A stretch of 64,000 nucleotides of DNA from Agromyces sp. H66. Lineage in GTDB: Bacteria > Actinomycetota > Actinomycetes > Actinomycetales > Microbacteriaceae. Under the pieces are notes generated by a model that did not search any database, was not told the origin of the DNA, and was given only the letters and a program-made list of their open reading frames with translations. Shown piece by piece: positions 19,030 through 26,692 of this stretch. Both the position numbers and the translations under genes were made by a program. Every line of letters starts with the position of its first letter. The first letter of the stretch is position 1. The stretch lies in the NCBI RefSeq assembly GCF_004959775.1, contig NZ_SJZG01000014.1:25543-89542 (forward strand), read 5' to 3'.

Positions 19030-19058
19030 ACTCTATGGAGCGCGGGAGCGGCGGTCAA
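19030..19058 (-). promoter_or_regulatory. Predicted promoter of the rha importer operon
   Basis: On the minus strand, TTGACC (19058-19053) and TAGAGT (19035-19030) are separated by exactly 17 bases, a good match to sigma-70-like spacing. The expected transcription start falls just before the 14-bp palindrome at 19001-19014, a classic roadblock arrangement. Confidence 0.65.
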
Positions 19059-19110
19059 GTCGGACCTCAGCCGGCACCTCCCGCGGCCCGTCGACGATGA
19101 AGGAGCACGG

Positions 19111-20124
19111 ATGGCGGCGAGCATCCGCGATGTCGCGCAGCGAGCCGGCGTGTCCGTGGGTACCGTCTCGAACGTCCTCAATCGCCCCGCCGAGGTGTCG
19201 GCCGAGTCCGTCTCGAGGGTGCACCGCGCCATCGAGGAGCTCGGCTACGTTCGCAACGACGCCGCGCGCAAGCTGCGCGCGGGCGTGAGCACGACGGTCG
19301 GCTTCGTGGTGCTCGACGGCCAGAACCCGTTCTTCGGCGACGTCGTGCGCGGCGCCGAGGACGAGGCGTCACGGCACGGCATCGCCGTGCTCTACGGCAA
19401 CACCGACGAGGATGTCGCGAGGGAGCGCATGTACCTCGACCTGTTCGAGGAGCAGCAGGTGCGCGGGGTGCTCATCTCGCCCTACGGGGACATCCAGCCC
19501 CGCCTCGAGCGCCTGCGCGCCCGGGGCATCCGCGCGGTGCTCGTCGACCGGTTCAGCGGCGACGGGCGGTTCAGCTCGGTCTCGGTCGACAGCGTCGTCG
19601 GCGGTCGGATGGCCGTGGAGCATCTCATCGAGACCGGCCGGCGCCGCATCGCCTTCGTCGGCGGGCCGTTCGAGATCCGGCAGGTCACCGACCGCCTGGC
19701 GGGAGCGCGCGTCGCGGTCGAGAACAGCGGGTCGCCCGTCGAGATCGAGGTGATCGCCACGAGCGCGCTCACCGTCGCGGAGGGCGCCGCGGCCGGCGCG
19801 CGCATCCTGGATCGCCCACGCCGAGACTGGCCCGACGCCCTCTTCGCGGCGAACGACCTGCTCGCGCTCGGCCTGCTCCAGGGGCTCGTGATCGACGGGC
19901 GCATGCTGGTGCCGCACGAGATCGCCCTCATCGGCTTCGACGACAACGTGTTCGCCGCCGCAGCCGCCGTGCCGCTGTCGTCGATGCGCCAGCCGAGCCG
20001 GATGATCGGGCGCACGGCGCTGCGCGTCCTGCTCGAGGAGACCGCCGATCCCGACCTGATCCCGAGGCAGACGGTGTTCCAGCCCGAACTCATGGTGCGG
20101 GCGAGCACGTCGCCCCGGCATTGA
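19111..20124 (+). CDS. LacI-family transcriptional regulator
   Basis: A 337-residue repressor. The N-terminal helix-turn-helix is IRDVAQRAGVSVGTVSNVL with the hinge helix AARKLRAG. The remainder is a periplasmic-binding-protein fold with NPFFGDVVRGAED, VDRF and 'ALIGFDDNVFAAAAAVPL'. It is transcribed away from the importer operon and almost surely controls it through the palindrome at 19001-19014, with a rhamnose-like sugar as inducer. GAAGGAG precedes ATG 19111. Confidence 0.92.
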   Translation: MAASIRDVAQRAGVSVGTVSNVLNRPAEVSAESVSRVHRAIEELGYVRNDAARKLRAGVSTTVGFVVLDGQNPFFGDVVRGAEDEASRHGIAVLYGNTDEDVARERMYLDLFEEQQVRGVLISPYGDIQPRLERLRARGIRAVLVDRFSGDGRFSSVSVDSVVGGRMAVEHLIETGRRRIAFVGGPFEIRQVTDRLAGARVAVENSGSPVEIEVIATSALTVAEGAAAGARILDRPRRDWPDALFAANDLLALGLLQGLVIDGRMLVPHEIALIGFDDNVFAAAAAVPLSSMRQPSRMIGRTALRVLLEETADPDLIPRQTVFQPELMVRASTSPRH

Positions 20125-20140
20125 GTCCGGGACGCGACGA

Positions 20141-21001
20141 TCAGATCGCCTCGCCCCGCTGCATGCGGGCGGCCAGCAGGGTGTTGCGCAGGAGCATCGC
20201 GATCGTCATCGGCCCGACGCCGCCCGGCACGGGGGTGATCCAGCCCGCGACCTCGGCCACGCCGTCGTAGTCGACGTCGCCTCGCAGCCCGTCGGGGGTG
20301 CGGTGGATGCCGACATCGATGACCGCGGCGCCGGGCTGCACGTGCTCGGCGGTGATGAGGCCGGGCCGGCCCGCCGCGGCGACGAGGATGTCGGCCGCGC
20401 GGGTCACCGCCGCGAGGTCGCGCGTGCGCGAGTGCGCGACGGTGACCGTGGCATCGCGCTGCGTGAGCAGTTGGGCGAGCGGAGCGCCCACCAGTTCGGA
20501 TCGCCCGACCACCACGGCACGCGCTCCCGAGATCTCGACGCCGGCGGCGTCGAGCAGCTCGATGACGCCGCTGGGGGTGCACGGACGCAGGCCCGGCTTG
20601 CCGCGGGCGAGGAGGCCGGCACTCAGCGTGGTCAGGCCGTCGACGTCCTTGGCGGCGGGGATGAGGTCGATGAGCGGCGCGGCGTCGAGTCCTTCCGGCA
20701 GCGGCAACTGGAGGAGGATCCCCGAGACGGCGGGGTCGCCGGCGAGACGCTCGATGGTCTCGGCGATCTCCGCTGCGCTCGCGCCGCCGTCGAGGTGCAC
20801 GTGGTGGTCGACGATCCCGACGGCCGCCGCCTGCTTGCGTTTGCTGGCGACGTAGACCTGGCTCGCCGGGTCCTCGCCGACGAGCACGGTCGCCAGCCCG
20901 GGCGCCGCGCCGGAGGCTTCGGTGAACGCACGGATGTCGTCGGCGAGCCGCTCCCGCAGCCGAGCGGCGATCGCCGCACCGTCGATGACCTGCGCCGTCA
21001 T
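20141..21001 (-). CDS. folD: Bifunctional methylenetetrahydrofolate dehydrogenase/cyclohydrolase FolD
   Basis: A 286-residue FolD that interconverts 5,10-methylene-THF and 10-formyl-THF in the cytoplasm. YVASKRKQAAAVGI carries the catalytic Lys, and GILLQLPLPEGLD and PAAKDVDGLT are conserved. CTPSGVIELL follows, VVVGRSELVGAPLAQLL is the NADP region, and PVPGGVGPMTIAMLL is the C-terminal signature. It converges with the LacI gene at its end and diverges from the DUF1932 gene. Confidence 0.95.
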   Translation of the reverse strand: MTAQVIDGAAIAARLRERLADDIRAFTEASGAAPGLATVLVGEDPASQVYVASKRKQAAAVGIVDHHVHLDGGASAAEIAETIERLAGDPAVSGILLQLPLPEGLDAAPLIDLIPAAKDVDGLTTLSAGLLARGKPGLRPCTPSGVIELLDAAGVEISGARAVVVGRSELVGAPLAQLLTQRDATVTVAHSRTRDLAAVTRAADILVAAAGRPGLITAEHVQPGAAVIDVGIHRTPDGLRGDVDYDGVAEVAGWITPVPGGVGPMTIAMLLRNTLLAARMQRGEAI

Positions 21002-21133
21002 CGTGACATCCTCGCGCGTCGGGTTTCGGCATCCGGCATGTTCATGACGACCTTTCTGGGAGGCGAGCGTGAGAGTGGCCGCTCTCTTGGGGCACTAGGC
21101 CCGTGGGAGCGAGCCTGCCGATTTCATTCATTT

Positions 21134-21144
21134 TTGTCTACAAT
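21134..21144 (+). promoter_or_regulatory. Operator TTGTCTACAA overlapping a -10 box
   Basis: TTGTCTACAA (21134-21143) is a dyad with TTGT/ACAA arms, similar to sites of the GntR/FadR group. It overlaps TACAAT (21139-21144), a good -10 hexamer in an AT-rich patch 33 bases before ATG 21177. A repressor here would occlude polymerase. No GntR gene is in the window, so the regulator is unknown. Confidence 0.5.
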
Positions 21145-21176
21145 CAAACCTACACTCTTGTCGAATTGGAGTCACG

Positions 21177-21959
21177 ATGGAGATCGCCGTTCTCGGTCTG
21201 GGCGAAGCGGGTCGCATCTACGCGGAGGGACTTCATCGGCGCGGCGCGCACGTCCGCGGCTTCGACCCCGCATACGCGGGCGACGACCTCGAGATCGACG
21301 TCATCGCGCCGAGCCTCGAGGCCGCGGTGCACGGCGCACAGGTCACCCTGAGCCTCGTCGGGGCATCCGCCGCGGCCCCGGTGGCCGCACGGGCCCGGGC
21401 CGCGATGTCCCCGCACGCCGTCTTCGCCGACATGAACACCGCGTCGCCCGAGCTGATGCGCGAGCTCGCTTCCGAGTCGGCCGCGGCATCCATTCCGTTC
21501 GTCGATGTCGCGATCATGGCGCCCGTGCCGCGTGCCGGCGTCGACACGCCACTCCTCGCCGGCGGCACCGGGGCGGCGCGGCTGACCGAGACGCTGCGAG
21601 GCCTCGGCGTTCCGATCGAGGACGTGGGCCCCGAAGCGGGGGTCGCCGCGGGCCTGAAGCTCCTGCGAAGCGTGTTCATGAAGGGCCTCGCGGCGCTGGC
21701 CTTCGAGAGCCTGGCCGCCGCCGAGCGAGCGGGCTCGATGGAGTGGATGAAGTCGCAGATCGCGGGCGAGCTCGGCCCGGCCGGCGACTCGCTGGTGGAG
21801 CGCCTCATCACGGGGACCAGGCTGCACGCCGCCCGCCGGGCCCACGAGATGCGCGACGCCCGCGCCTACGTGGAGTCGCTCGGCACGCCGAGCCGCATGA
21901 CGGCGGCGACGCTGGAGTGGTTGGAATGCCTGGCGGACTCGCGCCCGACCGCCCGGTGA
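21177..21959 (+). CDS. NAD(P)-binding oxidoreductase with DUF1932 C-terminal domain
   Basis: A 260-residue protein of the 6-phosphogluconate/3-hydroxyisobutyrate dehydrogenase superfamily. IAVLGLGEAGRIYAEGL is the Rossmann GxGxxG, and AVFADMNTASPELMRELA and VDVAIMAPVPRAG follow. GLKLLRSVFMKGLAALAFE contains the active-site Lys-like helix, then the DUF1932 helical domain. It probably oxidises a hydroxy acid; the substrate is unknown. GGAG precedes the ATG. Its stop overlaps the pabB start by 34 bases. Confidence 0.82.
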   Translation: MEIAVLGLGEAGRIYAEGLHRRGAHVRGFDPAYAGDDLEIDVIAPSLEAAVHGAQVTLSLVGASAAAPVAARARAAMSPHAVFADMNTASPELMRELASESAAASIPFVDVAIMAPVPRAGVDTPLLAGGTGAARLTETLRGLGVPIEDVGPEAGVAAGLKLLRSVFMKGLAALAFESLAAAERAGSMEWMKSQIAGELGPAGDSLVERLITGTRLHAARRAHEMRDARAYVESLGTPSRMTAATLEWLECLADSRPTAR

Positions 21960-23455
21960 TCGTTCCACGGGCGTCGCGCGACATCGCCCTGCCGGACTGG
22001 GTGGACCCCGAAGTGGTCTTCACCCGGCTCTTCCGCGACGAGGCGACGGCGTTCTGGCTCGACGGCGGGTTCGGCGCGACCGAGGGCGTCAGCTACATCG
22101 GCGTCCCCTCTCCCACGTCGGTGGTGGCGATGCCGCACGAGCACGGAGGCGTCGGCCTGACCTCGCCCGCGGGCGACACGCGCACGAGGCATCCGGGTTC
22201 CGTCTTCGATCTCCTCCGGGCGACGACCGAGACGACCGAGACGACCCACGACGACGCGCCCGCATCCGACGACCCGCCCGCCTCCGGCCTGCGGCTCGGC
22301 TGGGTCGGATGGCTCGGCTACGAGCTGGGGGCCGAACTCGTCGGCACGCCCCACCACCGCTCCGCACTCCCCGACTTCGCGTTGATGTACGCCGACCGGG
22401 TCATCGCCTTCGACCACGCCGAGCGCACGATCACCCTGCGCGTCCCCGACGGCTCGCCGTCGGCCGACCGGTGGGTCGACGAGACGACCACGGCGATCGA
22501 TGCCCTGCGCGGTCGGGAACCGGCTCCACCGCGGCCCGCGCGGCGACGGGCGATCGCGACCCTGCGGCATCCGCGCGAGGAGTACCTGCGGATGCTGGCC
22601 GAGTGCGCCGACGCGATCGCCCGCGGCGACGCGTTCCAGATCTGCCTGACGAACGAGATCACGATCGACGCAAGCCTCGACCCCGTCGAGACCTACCTGC
22701 GGCTGCGGCGCGCCAATCCCAGCCATCACGCGGGCCTGCTGCGGTTCGGGGATGTCGCGCTTCTGAGCTCATCGCCCGAGCAGTTCCTCGACATCCGCCC
22801 CGACGGCCGGGTCGAGACCATGCCGATCAAGGGCACACGGCGGCGCGGGACATCCGAGGCGGAGGATGCCGCGCTCATCCGCGAACTGGCGGCCGACCCC
22901 AAGGAGCGGGCCGAGAACATCATGATCGTCGACCTGATGCGCAACGACCTCAGCCGGGTGGCCGAGCTCGGCTCGGTCGTGGTGCACGGCCTCCTGCGCG
23001 TGGAGAGCTACCGGAACGTGCACCAACTGGTCAGCACCGTCTCGGCGCGGATCGCGGAGGGGAGGTCGTGGGTCGACGTGCTCGAGGCGTGCCTTCCGGC
23101 CGGGTCGATGACCGGAACCCCCAAGCACAGCGCCATGACGATCATCGACCGGCTCGAGCGCGGGCCGCGCGGACCCTACGCGGGCGCGTTCGGCTACCTG
23201 GGCACCGATGGACGGGTCGACCTCGCGATGACGATCCGGAGCCTCGTCGTGCAACCGGAGGTCGCGACGATCGGCACCGGCGGTGGGGTGACCGCCTCGT
23301 CGGTCGACGAGCACGAGTTCGCCGAGACGCTGCTGAAGGCGGAGCCGCTGCTCGCCGCGGCATCCGCGACCCTCGTCATGAACGATATTCGTTCGAGTGG
23401 ACGGAGTGTCAGGTCACCTGAAATGGCGGCCACGGTCATGCGGGTGGCAGGATGA
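21926..23455 (+). CDS. pabB: Aminodeoxychorismate synthase component I (PabB)
   Basis: A 509-residue chorismate-binding enzyme. GWVGWLGYELGAEL is in the N-terminal domain. The catalytic domain shows GDAFQICLTNEI, METMPIKGTRRRG-type PIKGT (the Lys typical of PabB, where TrpE has Ala), ENIMIVDLMRNDLSRV and GSMTGTPK. It makes 4-amino-4-deoxychorismate from chorismate with ammonia from a PabA partner, not present here. ATG 21926 has TGGAG upstream and overlaps the preceding gene; GTG 21956 is an alternative start with GTGA overlap. Confidence 0.88.
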   Translation: MPGGLAPDRPVIVPRASRDIALPDWVDPEVVFTRLFRDEATAFWLDGGFGATEGVSYIGVPSPTSVVAMPHEHGGVGLTSPAGDTRTRHPGSVFDLLRATTETTETTHDDAPASDDPPASGLRLGWVGWLGYELGAELVGTPHHRSALPDFALMYADRVIAFDHAERTITLRVPDGSPSADRWVDETTTAIDALRGREPAPPRPARRRAIATLRHPREEYLRMLAECADAIARGDAFQICLTNEITIDASLDPVETYLRLRRANPSHHAGLLRFGDVALLSSSPEQFLDIRPDGRVETMPIKGTRRRGTSEAEDAALIRELAADPKERAENIMIVDLMRNDLSRVAELGSVVVHGLLRVESYRNVHQLVSTVSARIAEGRSWVDVLEACLPAGSMTGTPKHSAMTIIDRLERGPRGPYAGAFGYLGTDGRVDLAMTIRSLVVQPEVATIGTGGGVTASSVDEHEFAETLLKAEPLLAAASATLVMNDIRSSGRSVRSPEMAATVMRVAG

Positions 23456-23486
23456 TGCGAGCAGCCGAACCGACTGGAGAATCCCC

Positions 23487-23948
23487 ATGGCGACTGATCG
23501 CGGACTCATCTATCTCATCAAGCAGGTGGAACTCGGCGTGCGTCGCCCGTTCATGGAGGTCGTGAACGTGCACGGGATGAACTTCGCCCAGTACACGGCC
23601 CTTACCGTGCTGTTCCGGCTGCCGGGCCTCACCTCGTCCGAGCTCGCGCGTCGGTCGTTCGTGCGTGCTCAGACGATGGCGGAGACCATCACGGTGCTCA
23701 TCGACGGCGGGCTCGTGCGCCGCGAGCCCGACCCCGACCACGGCCGCCAGATGCTGCTCTACATCACCGACGCCGGCATCGCCCGCATCAGCGCGATGGC
23801 CGACGACGTACGGGCCGTCGAGGACGACATGCTGCGGGAGTTGACCGACGAAGAGGTCGACCAGTTCAGGTCGTACCTGCGCCGCTGCCGGGATGCCCTG
23901 CGCTCGCCGTCTGCGAGGATCGGCACCGGCGAGCGCAGCGGCGCTTAG
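23487..23948 (+). CDS. MarR-family transcriptional regulator
   Basis: A 153-residue winged-helix regulator. The DNA-binding region reads LTSSELARRSFVRAQTMAETITVLIDGGLV, followed by the wing RREPDPDHGRQMLLYITDAG. Flanking helices form the dimer interface. GGAG lies upstream of ATG 23487. It is 31 bases behind pabB and could be co-transcribed; its ligand is likely an aromatic or acidic compound as in the family, which is inference. Confidence 0.88.
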   Translation: MATDRGLIYLIKQVELGVRRPFMEVVNVHGMNFAQYTALTVLFRLPGLTSSELARRSFVRAQTMAETITVLIDGGLVRREPDPDHGRQMLLYITDAGIARISAMADDVRAVEDDMLRELTDEEVDQFRSYLRRCRDALRSPSARIGTGERSGA

Positions 23949-23959
23949 ACCACGGCGGG

Positions 23960-24760
23960 TCAGACCGGAGCCCGGCCCGCCTCGCCGGCCTTGCGGAGCG
24001 CCCGCGAGATACCGTTCGCGGTGACCCGCACCAGGTGCACCATGTTCTTCTCGTCGACGTCATCGTGTCGCAACACGAGCGAGAGCGCCGCCACGACCGA
24101 TCCGTCGGGCCCGAAGACCGGGGCCGCGACGCCGACGTGGTCGAGATCCATCTGCCGGTCGCTGATCGCGAACCCGTGGCTGCGCACCTCGGCGAGCACG
24201 CGGCGCAACTGCGCCGGATCGGTGTAGGTGTGCTCGGTGTAGCGCTTCAGGGGGCCGGCGAGCACCTCCTCGCGCACCTCGTCGGGCGCGTGGGCGAGGA
24301 GCACGAGGCCGATCGCGGTGACGTGCAGCGCGTACCGGCCGCCCACGCGCGGACGACCCCGACGGTACTGCGGGTTCTGGAAGCGTTCGACCGAGACGAG
24401 CTCGCTCCCCTCGCGCACGGCGAGCTGCACGTTGTAGTGCGTCGTCTCGTACAGGTCCTGCATGTAGGGCCGGGCGATGCGCTGCAGTCCCATCGACCTC
24501 GGGGCGAGCGACGCGACCTCCCAGAGCCGCAGTCCGATGCGGTACTTGCCCGCCTCGTCGCGCTCGAGCGCGCCCCAGTCGGCGAGGCGCTGGACGATCC
24601 GGTACGCGGTGGCGATCGGCACACCGGAATTGCGGCTCAGCTCCGAGAGCGACTGCCGCTCCCGGCCGCCGTGGAAGGTGCCGATGATCGCGAGGGCACG
24701 GCTGACGACCGACCGGGACGCCTCATCGTCGGCCGCGTCCTCCGCAATCGGATCCGTCAC
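23960..24760 (-). CDS. IclR-family transcriptional regulator
   Basis: A 266-residue regulator with an N-terminal winged helix (SLSELSRNSGVPIATAYRIVQRL) and a GAF-like effector domain (YNVQLAVREGSELVSVERF, GRYALHVTAIGLVLLAHAP, VAAPVFGPDGSVVAALSLV). GTG start 24760 lies seven bases after the stop of the NifU-like gene, so the two form an operon. It probably autoregulates through the dyad at 25130-25149, which also faces trxB. Confidence 0.9.
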   Translation of the reverse strand: MTDPIAEDAADDEASRSVVSRALAIIGTFHGGRERQSLSELSRNSGVPIATAYRIVQRLADWGALERDEAGKYRIGLRLWEVASLAPRSMGLQRIARPYMQDLYETTHYNVQLAVREGSELVSVERFQNPQYRRGRPRVGGRYALHVTAIGLVLLAHAPDEVREEVLAGPLKRYTEHTYTDPAQLRRVLAEVRSHGFAISDRQMDLDHVGVAAPVFGPDGSVVAALSLVLRHDDVDEKNMVHLVRVTANGISRALRKAGEAGRAPV

Positions 24761-24767
24761 CTGACCG

Positions 24768-25028
24768 CTAGTGCCCCTCGCCCTCGGGCAGGATCACGTG
24801 GTCGAGCGAGTACGGCGTCGGCTCCAGCGCCTTGGACATGATCGCCTCCATCACCGGAAGCGGCACGAGGCAGTCGGCGCAGGCGTCCTCGCCGGCCGCG
24901 ATCTCGACCACGACCTTCTCGTCGCCGGCATCCGACCAGCTCAACAGGTACCCGTCGGACGCGAGCATGTCGCGGAACTGCTGCAGTGCTTCATCCACGG
25001 CCGCAGGGCCGCCGATCGTGTCCGTCAT
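24768..25028 (-). CDS. NifU C-terminal-like small protein
   Basis: An 86-residue protein whose layout mimics the NifU/Nfu C-terminal scaffold. An N-terminal helix (ALQQFRDMLASDGYLL) and a beta strand (KVVVEIAAGEDACADC) carry the CxxC, then a helix (VMEAIMSKALEP). CxxC here is C-A-D-C, compatible with Fe-S or thiol redox chemistry. GAGGAGG precedes the ATG. It is divergent from trxB-trxA, so a thiol-redox link is plausible. Family assignment is by pattern, not certain. Confidence 0.6.
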   Translation of the reverse strand: MTDTIGGPAAVDEALQQFRDMLASDGYLLSWSDAGDEKVVVEIAAGEDACADCLVPLPVMEAIMSKALEPTPYSLDHVILPEGEGH

Positions 25029-25129
25029 CAGGACCTCCTCTTCACTCGTTCACGGTCCTCCGGCTTCACGCGGAACCCGTGGACCCACCTTCGTCACTCA
25101 AGCACGTCGGATGCGCCCTCCCCACCGAA

Positions 25130-25149
25130 CCTTTCACCAGCCGGAAAGC
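25130..25149. promoter_or_regulatory. Candidate IclR operator, CTTTC-N8-GAAAG dyad
   Basis: The site reads CCTTTCACCAGCCGGAAAGC, with inverted arms CTTTC and GAAAG eight bases apart, in the 207-bp divergent region between the NifU-like/IclR operon and trxB. A close relative occurs at 28711-28730 upstream of the amidohydrolase gene (15 of 20 identical), which suggests one regulator serves both. Confidence 0.45.
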
Positions 25150-25235
25150 TGTTCGTCTCAGCCGAACCCCCTGTCGGAGACTGACGAGGCCGGGGAGCTC
25201 CATCGCCCGGCATGGACGACGAGAGAGGAATCCCC

Positions 25236-26213
25236 GTGCGACAGGTGATCGTGGTCGGTTCTGGTCCTGCCGGGTACACGGCGGCGATCTACGCCGCGAG
25301 GGCGCGGCTGGCGCCGCTCGTGATCGCGAGCTCGGTGGAATTCGGTGGGGAGCTGATGAAGACCACCGAGGTGGAGAACTTCCCGGGATTCCCCGACGGC
25401 ATCCAGGGTCCCGAGCTCATGATGAACATGCAGCGGCAGGCCGAGCGGTTCGGCGCCGAGATCGTCTACGACGACGTCGTGCGGCTGGAACTCGACGGCC
25501 CCGTCAAGCGCGTGCACCTCGGCAACGGCGACGTACACGAGGCGCTCGCCGTGATCTACGCCACCGGATCCGCCTACCGCATGCTCGGACTCGACGACGC
25601 GGCGCGACTGTCGGGCTACGGCGTCTCCTGGTGCGCCACGTGCGACGGCGCCTTCTTCCGCGACAAGCAGGTCGCCGTCGTGGGGGGCGGCGACTCCGCG
25701 ATGGAGGAGGCCACCTTCCTCACCCGCTTCGCCGACACCGTGCACGTCATCCACCGCACCGACTCGCTGCGCGCCTCCGCCACCATGCAGCAACGCGCCC
25801 GGTCCAACCCGAAGATCCGGTTCCACTGGAACAAGCGGGTCGCGCACATCTACGGCGGCGACCTCGTGAGCGGCGTCGGGCTCGTCGACACGGTGGACGG
25901 ATCCGAGGCGACCCTCGACCTCTCAGGTGTCTTCATCGCCATCGGCGCCGACCCCCGCACGCATCTCGTGCACGGGCAGCTCGACCTCACGGTCGAGGGC
26001 ACCATCGCCGTCGAGGGACGCTCCTCCCGCACCAACCTCGCCGGGGTGTTCGCCGCGGGCGACGTCATCGACCCCACCTACAAGCAGGCCGCGACGGCCG
26101 CGGGCTCCGGCGTCGTGGCCGCGCTCGACGCGGAGCACTACCTCGCCTCCCTCCCCGACGACCTCGTGTCGGCCGCCGTCCGGCCGGCCGATGCCGAGAC
26201 CGTCGACGCCTAG
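25236..26213 (+). CDS. trxB: Thioredoxin reductase TrxB
   Basis: A 325-residue low-Mr thioredoxin reductase that passes electrons from NADPH via FAD to thioredoxin. VIVVGSGPAGYTAAIYAAR is the FAD Rossmann site, WCATCDGAFF holds the redox CxxC, VVGGGDSAMEEA is the NADPH site, and GVFAAGDVIDPTYKQAATAAGSG is the C-terminal FAD contact. GTG 25236 is preferred, because GAGAGGAA lies just upstream; the in-frame ATG 25212 would add eight residues. It is followed by trxA. Confidence 0.93.
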   Translation: MRQVIVVGSGPAGYTAAIYAARARLAPLVIASSVEFGGELMKTTEVENFPGFPDGIQGPELMMNMQRQAERFGAEIVYDDVVRLELDGPVKRVHLGNGDVHEALAVIYATGSAYRMLGLDDAARLSGYGVSWCATCDGAFFRDKQVAVVGGGDSAMEEATFLTRFADTVHVIHRTDSLRASATMQQRARSNPKIRFHWNKRVAHIYGGDLVSGVGLVDTVDGSEATLDLSGVFIAIGADPRTHLVHGQLDLTVEGTIAVEGRSSRTNLAGVFAAGDVIDPTYKQAATAAGSGVVAALDAEHYLASLPDDLVSAAVRPADAETVDA

Positions 26214-26263
26214 TCCCGCTCGTCCCCGTCCGTCCGTTCCACCCGTCTCGAAGGAGAACCCCG

Positions 26264-26590
26264 ATGTCCACAGCCCGCGAGGTCACCGATGCGACGTTCG
26301 CCGACGAGGTGCTCGGCGCCGACACCCCCACGATGGTGGATTTCTGGGCGCCGTGGTGCGGCCCGTGCCGCGCCCTCTCGCCCATCCTCGACCAGATCGC
26401 GGCGGAGCACCCCGGCCGGCTCGACGTCGTCAAGGTGAACGTCGACGAGAACATGGAGACCGCACTGAAGTACCAGGTCACCTCGCTCCCGGCGATCTTC
26501 GTCTTCCGCGACGGCGAGGTCGTGAAGCGCATGACCGGAGCCAAGGGCAAGCCCGCGCTCGAGGCGGAACTCGTCGACTTCATCGGCTGA
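26264..26590 (+). CDS. trxA: Thioredoxin TrxA
   Basis: A 108-residue thioredoxin with the active site WAPWCGPCR and the cis-Pro region TSLPAIFVFRDGE. It is the substrate of the TrxB encoded 50 bases upstream, and AAGGAG precedes ATG 26264. It is probably an accessory thioredoxin pair, since the context is catabolic and not housekeeping; that is inference from neighbours. Confidence 0.95.
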   Translation: MSTAREVTDATFADEVLGADTPTMVDFWAPWCGPCRALSPILDQIAAEHPGRLDVVKVNVDENMETALKYQVTSLPAIFVFRDGEVVKRMTGAKGKPALEAELVDFIG

Positions 26591-26600
26591 GGACGAGGTG

Positions 26601-26690
26601 GGATGCCGCGGGCCGACGTGGGCTCGCGGCATCCATCGGCACGCGGCATCCGGTCGCGGCATCCATCGGCTCGCGGCATCCGCTCCCCGG
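26601..26690. repeat. CGCGGCATCC direct repeats with an inverted copy
   Basis: Four direct copies of CGCGGCATCC lie in about 65 bp (first at 26625-26634), two of them followed by ATCGGC/T. An inverted copy GGATGCCGCG at 26601-26610 can pair with the first to form a 10-bp stem. The array lies between the convergent trxA and IclR genes and may serve as a terminator. Confidence 0.6.
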
Positions 26691-26692
26691 TC

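Noticed and set aside
20303..21925. In-frame upstream extension of pabB by 541 codons
   Set aside because: It covers folD and the dehydrogenase gene in wrong frames. PabB similarity starts only near 21926, where an SD is present.
26601..26690. Possible CRISPR array
   Set aside because: Repeats are only 10 bp with very short, irregular gaps and no cas genes are present.
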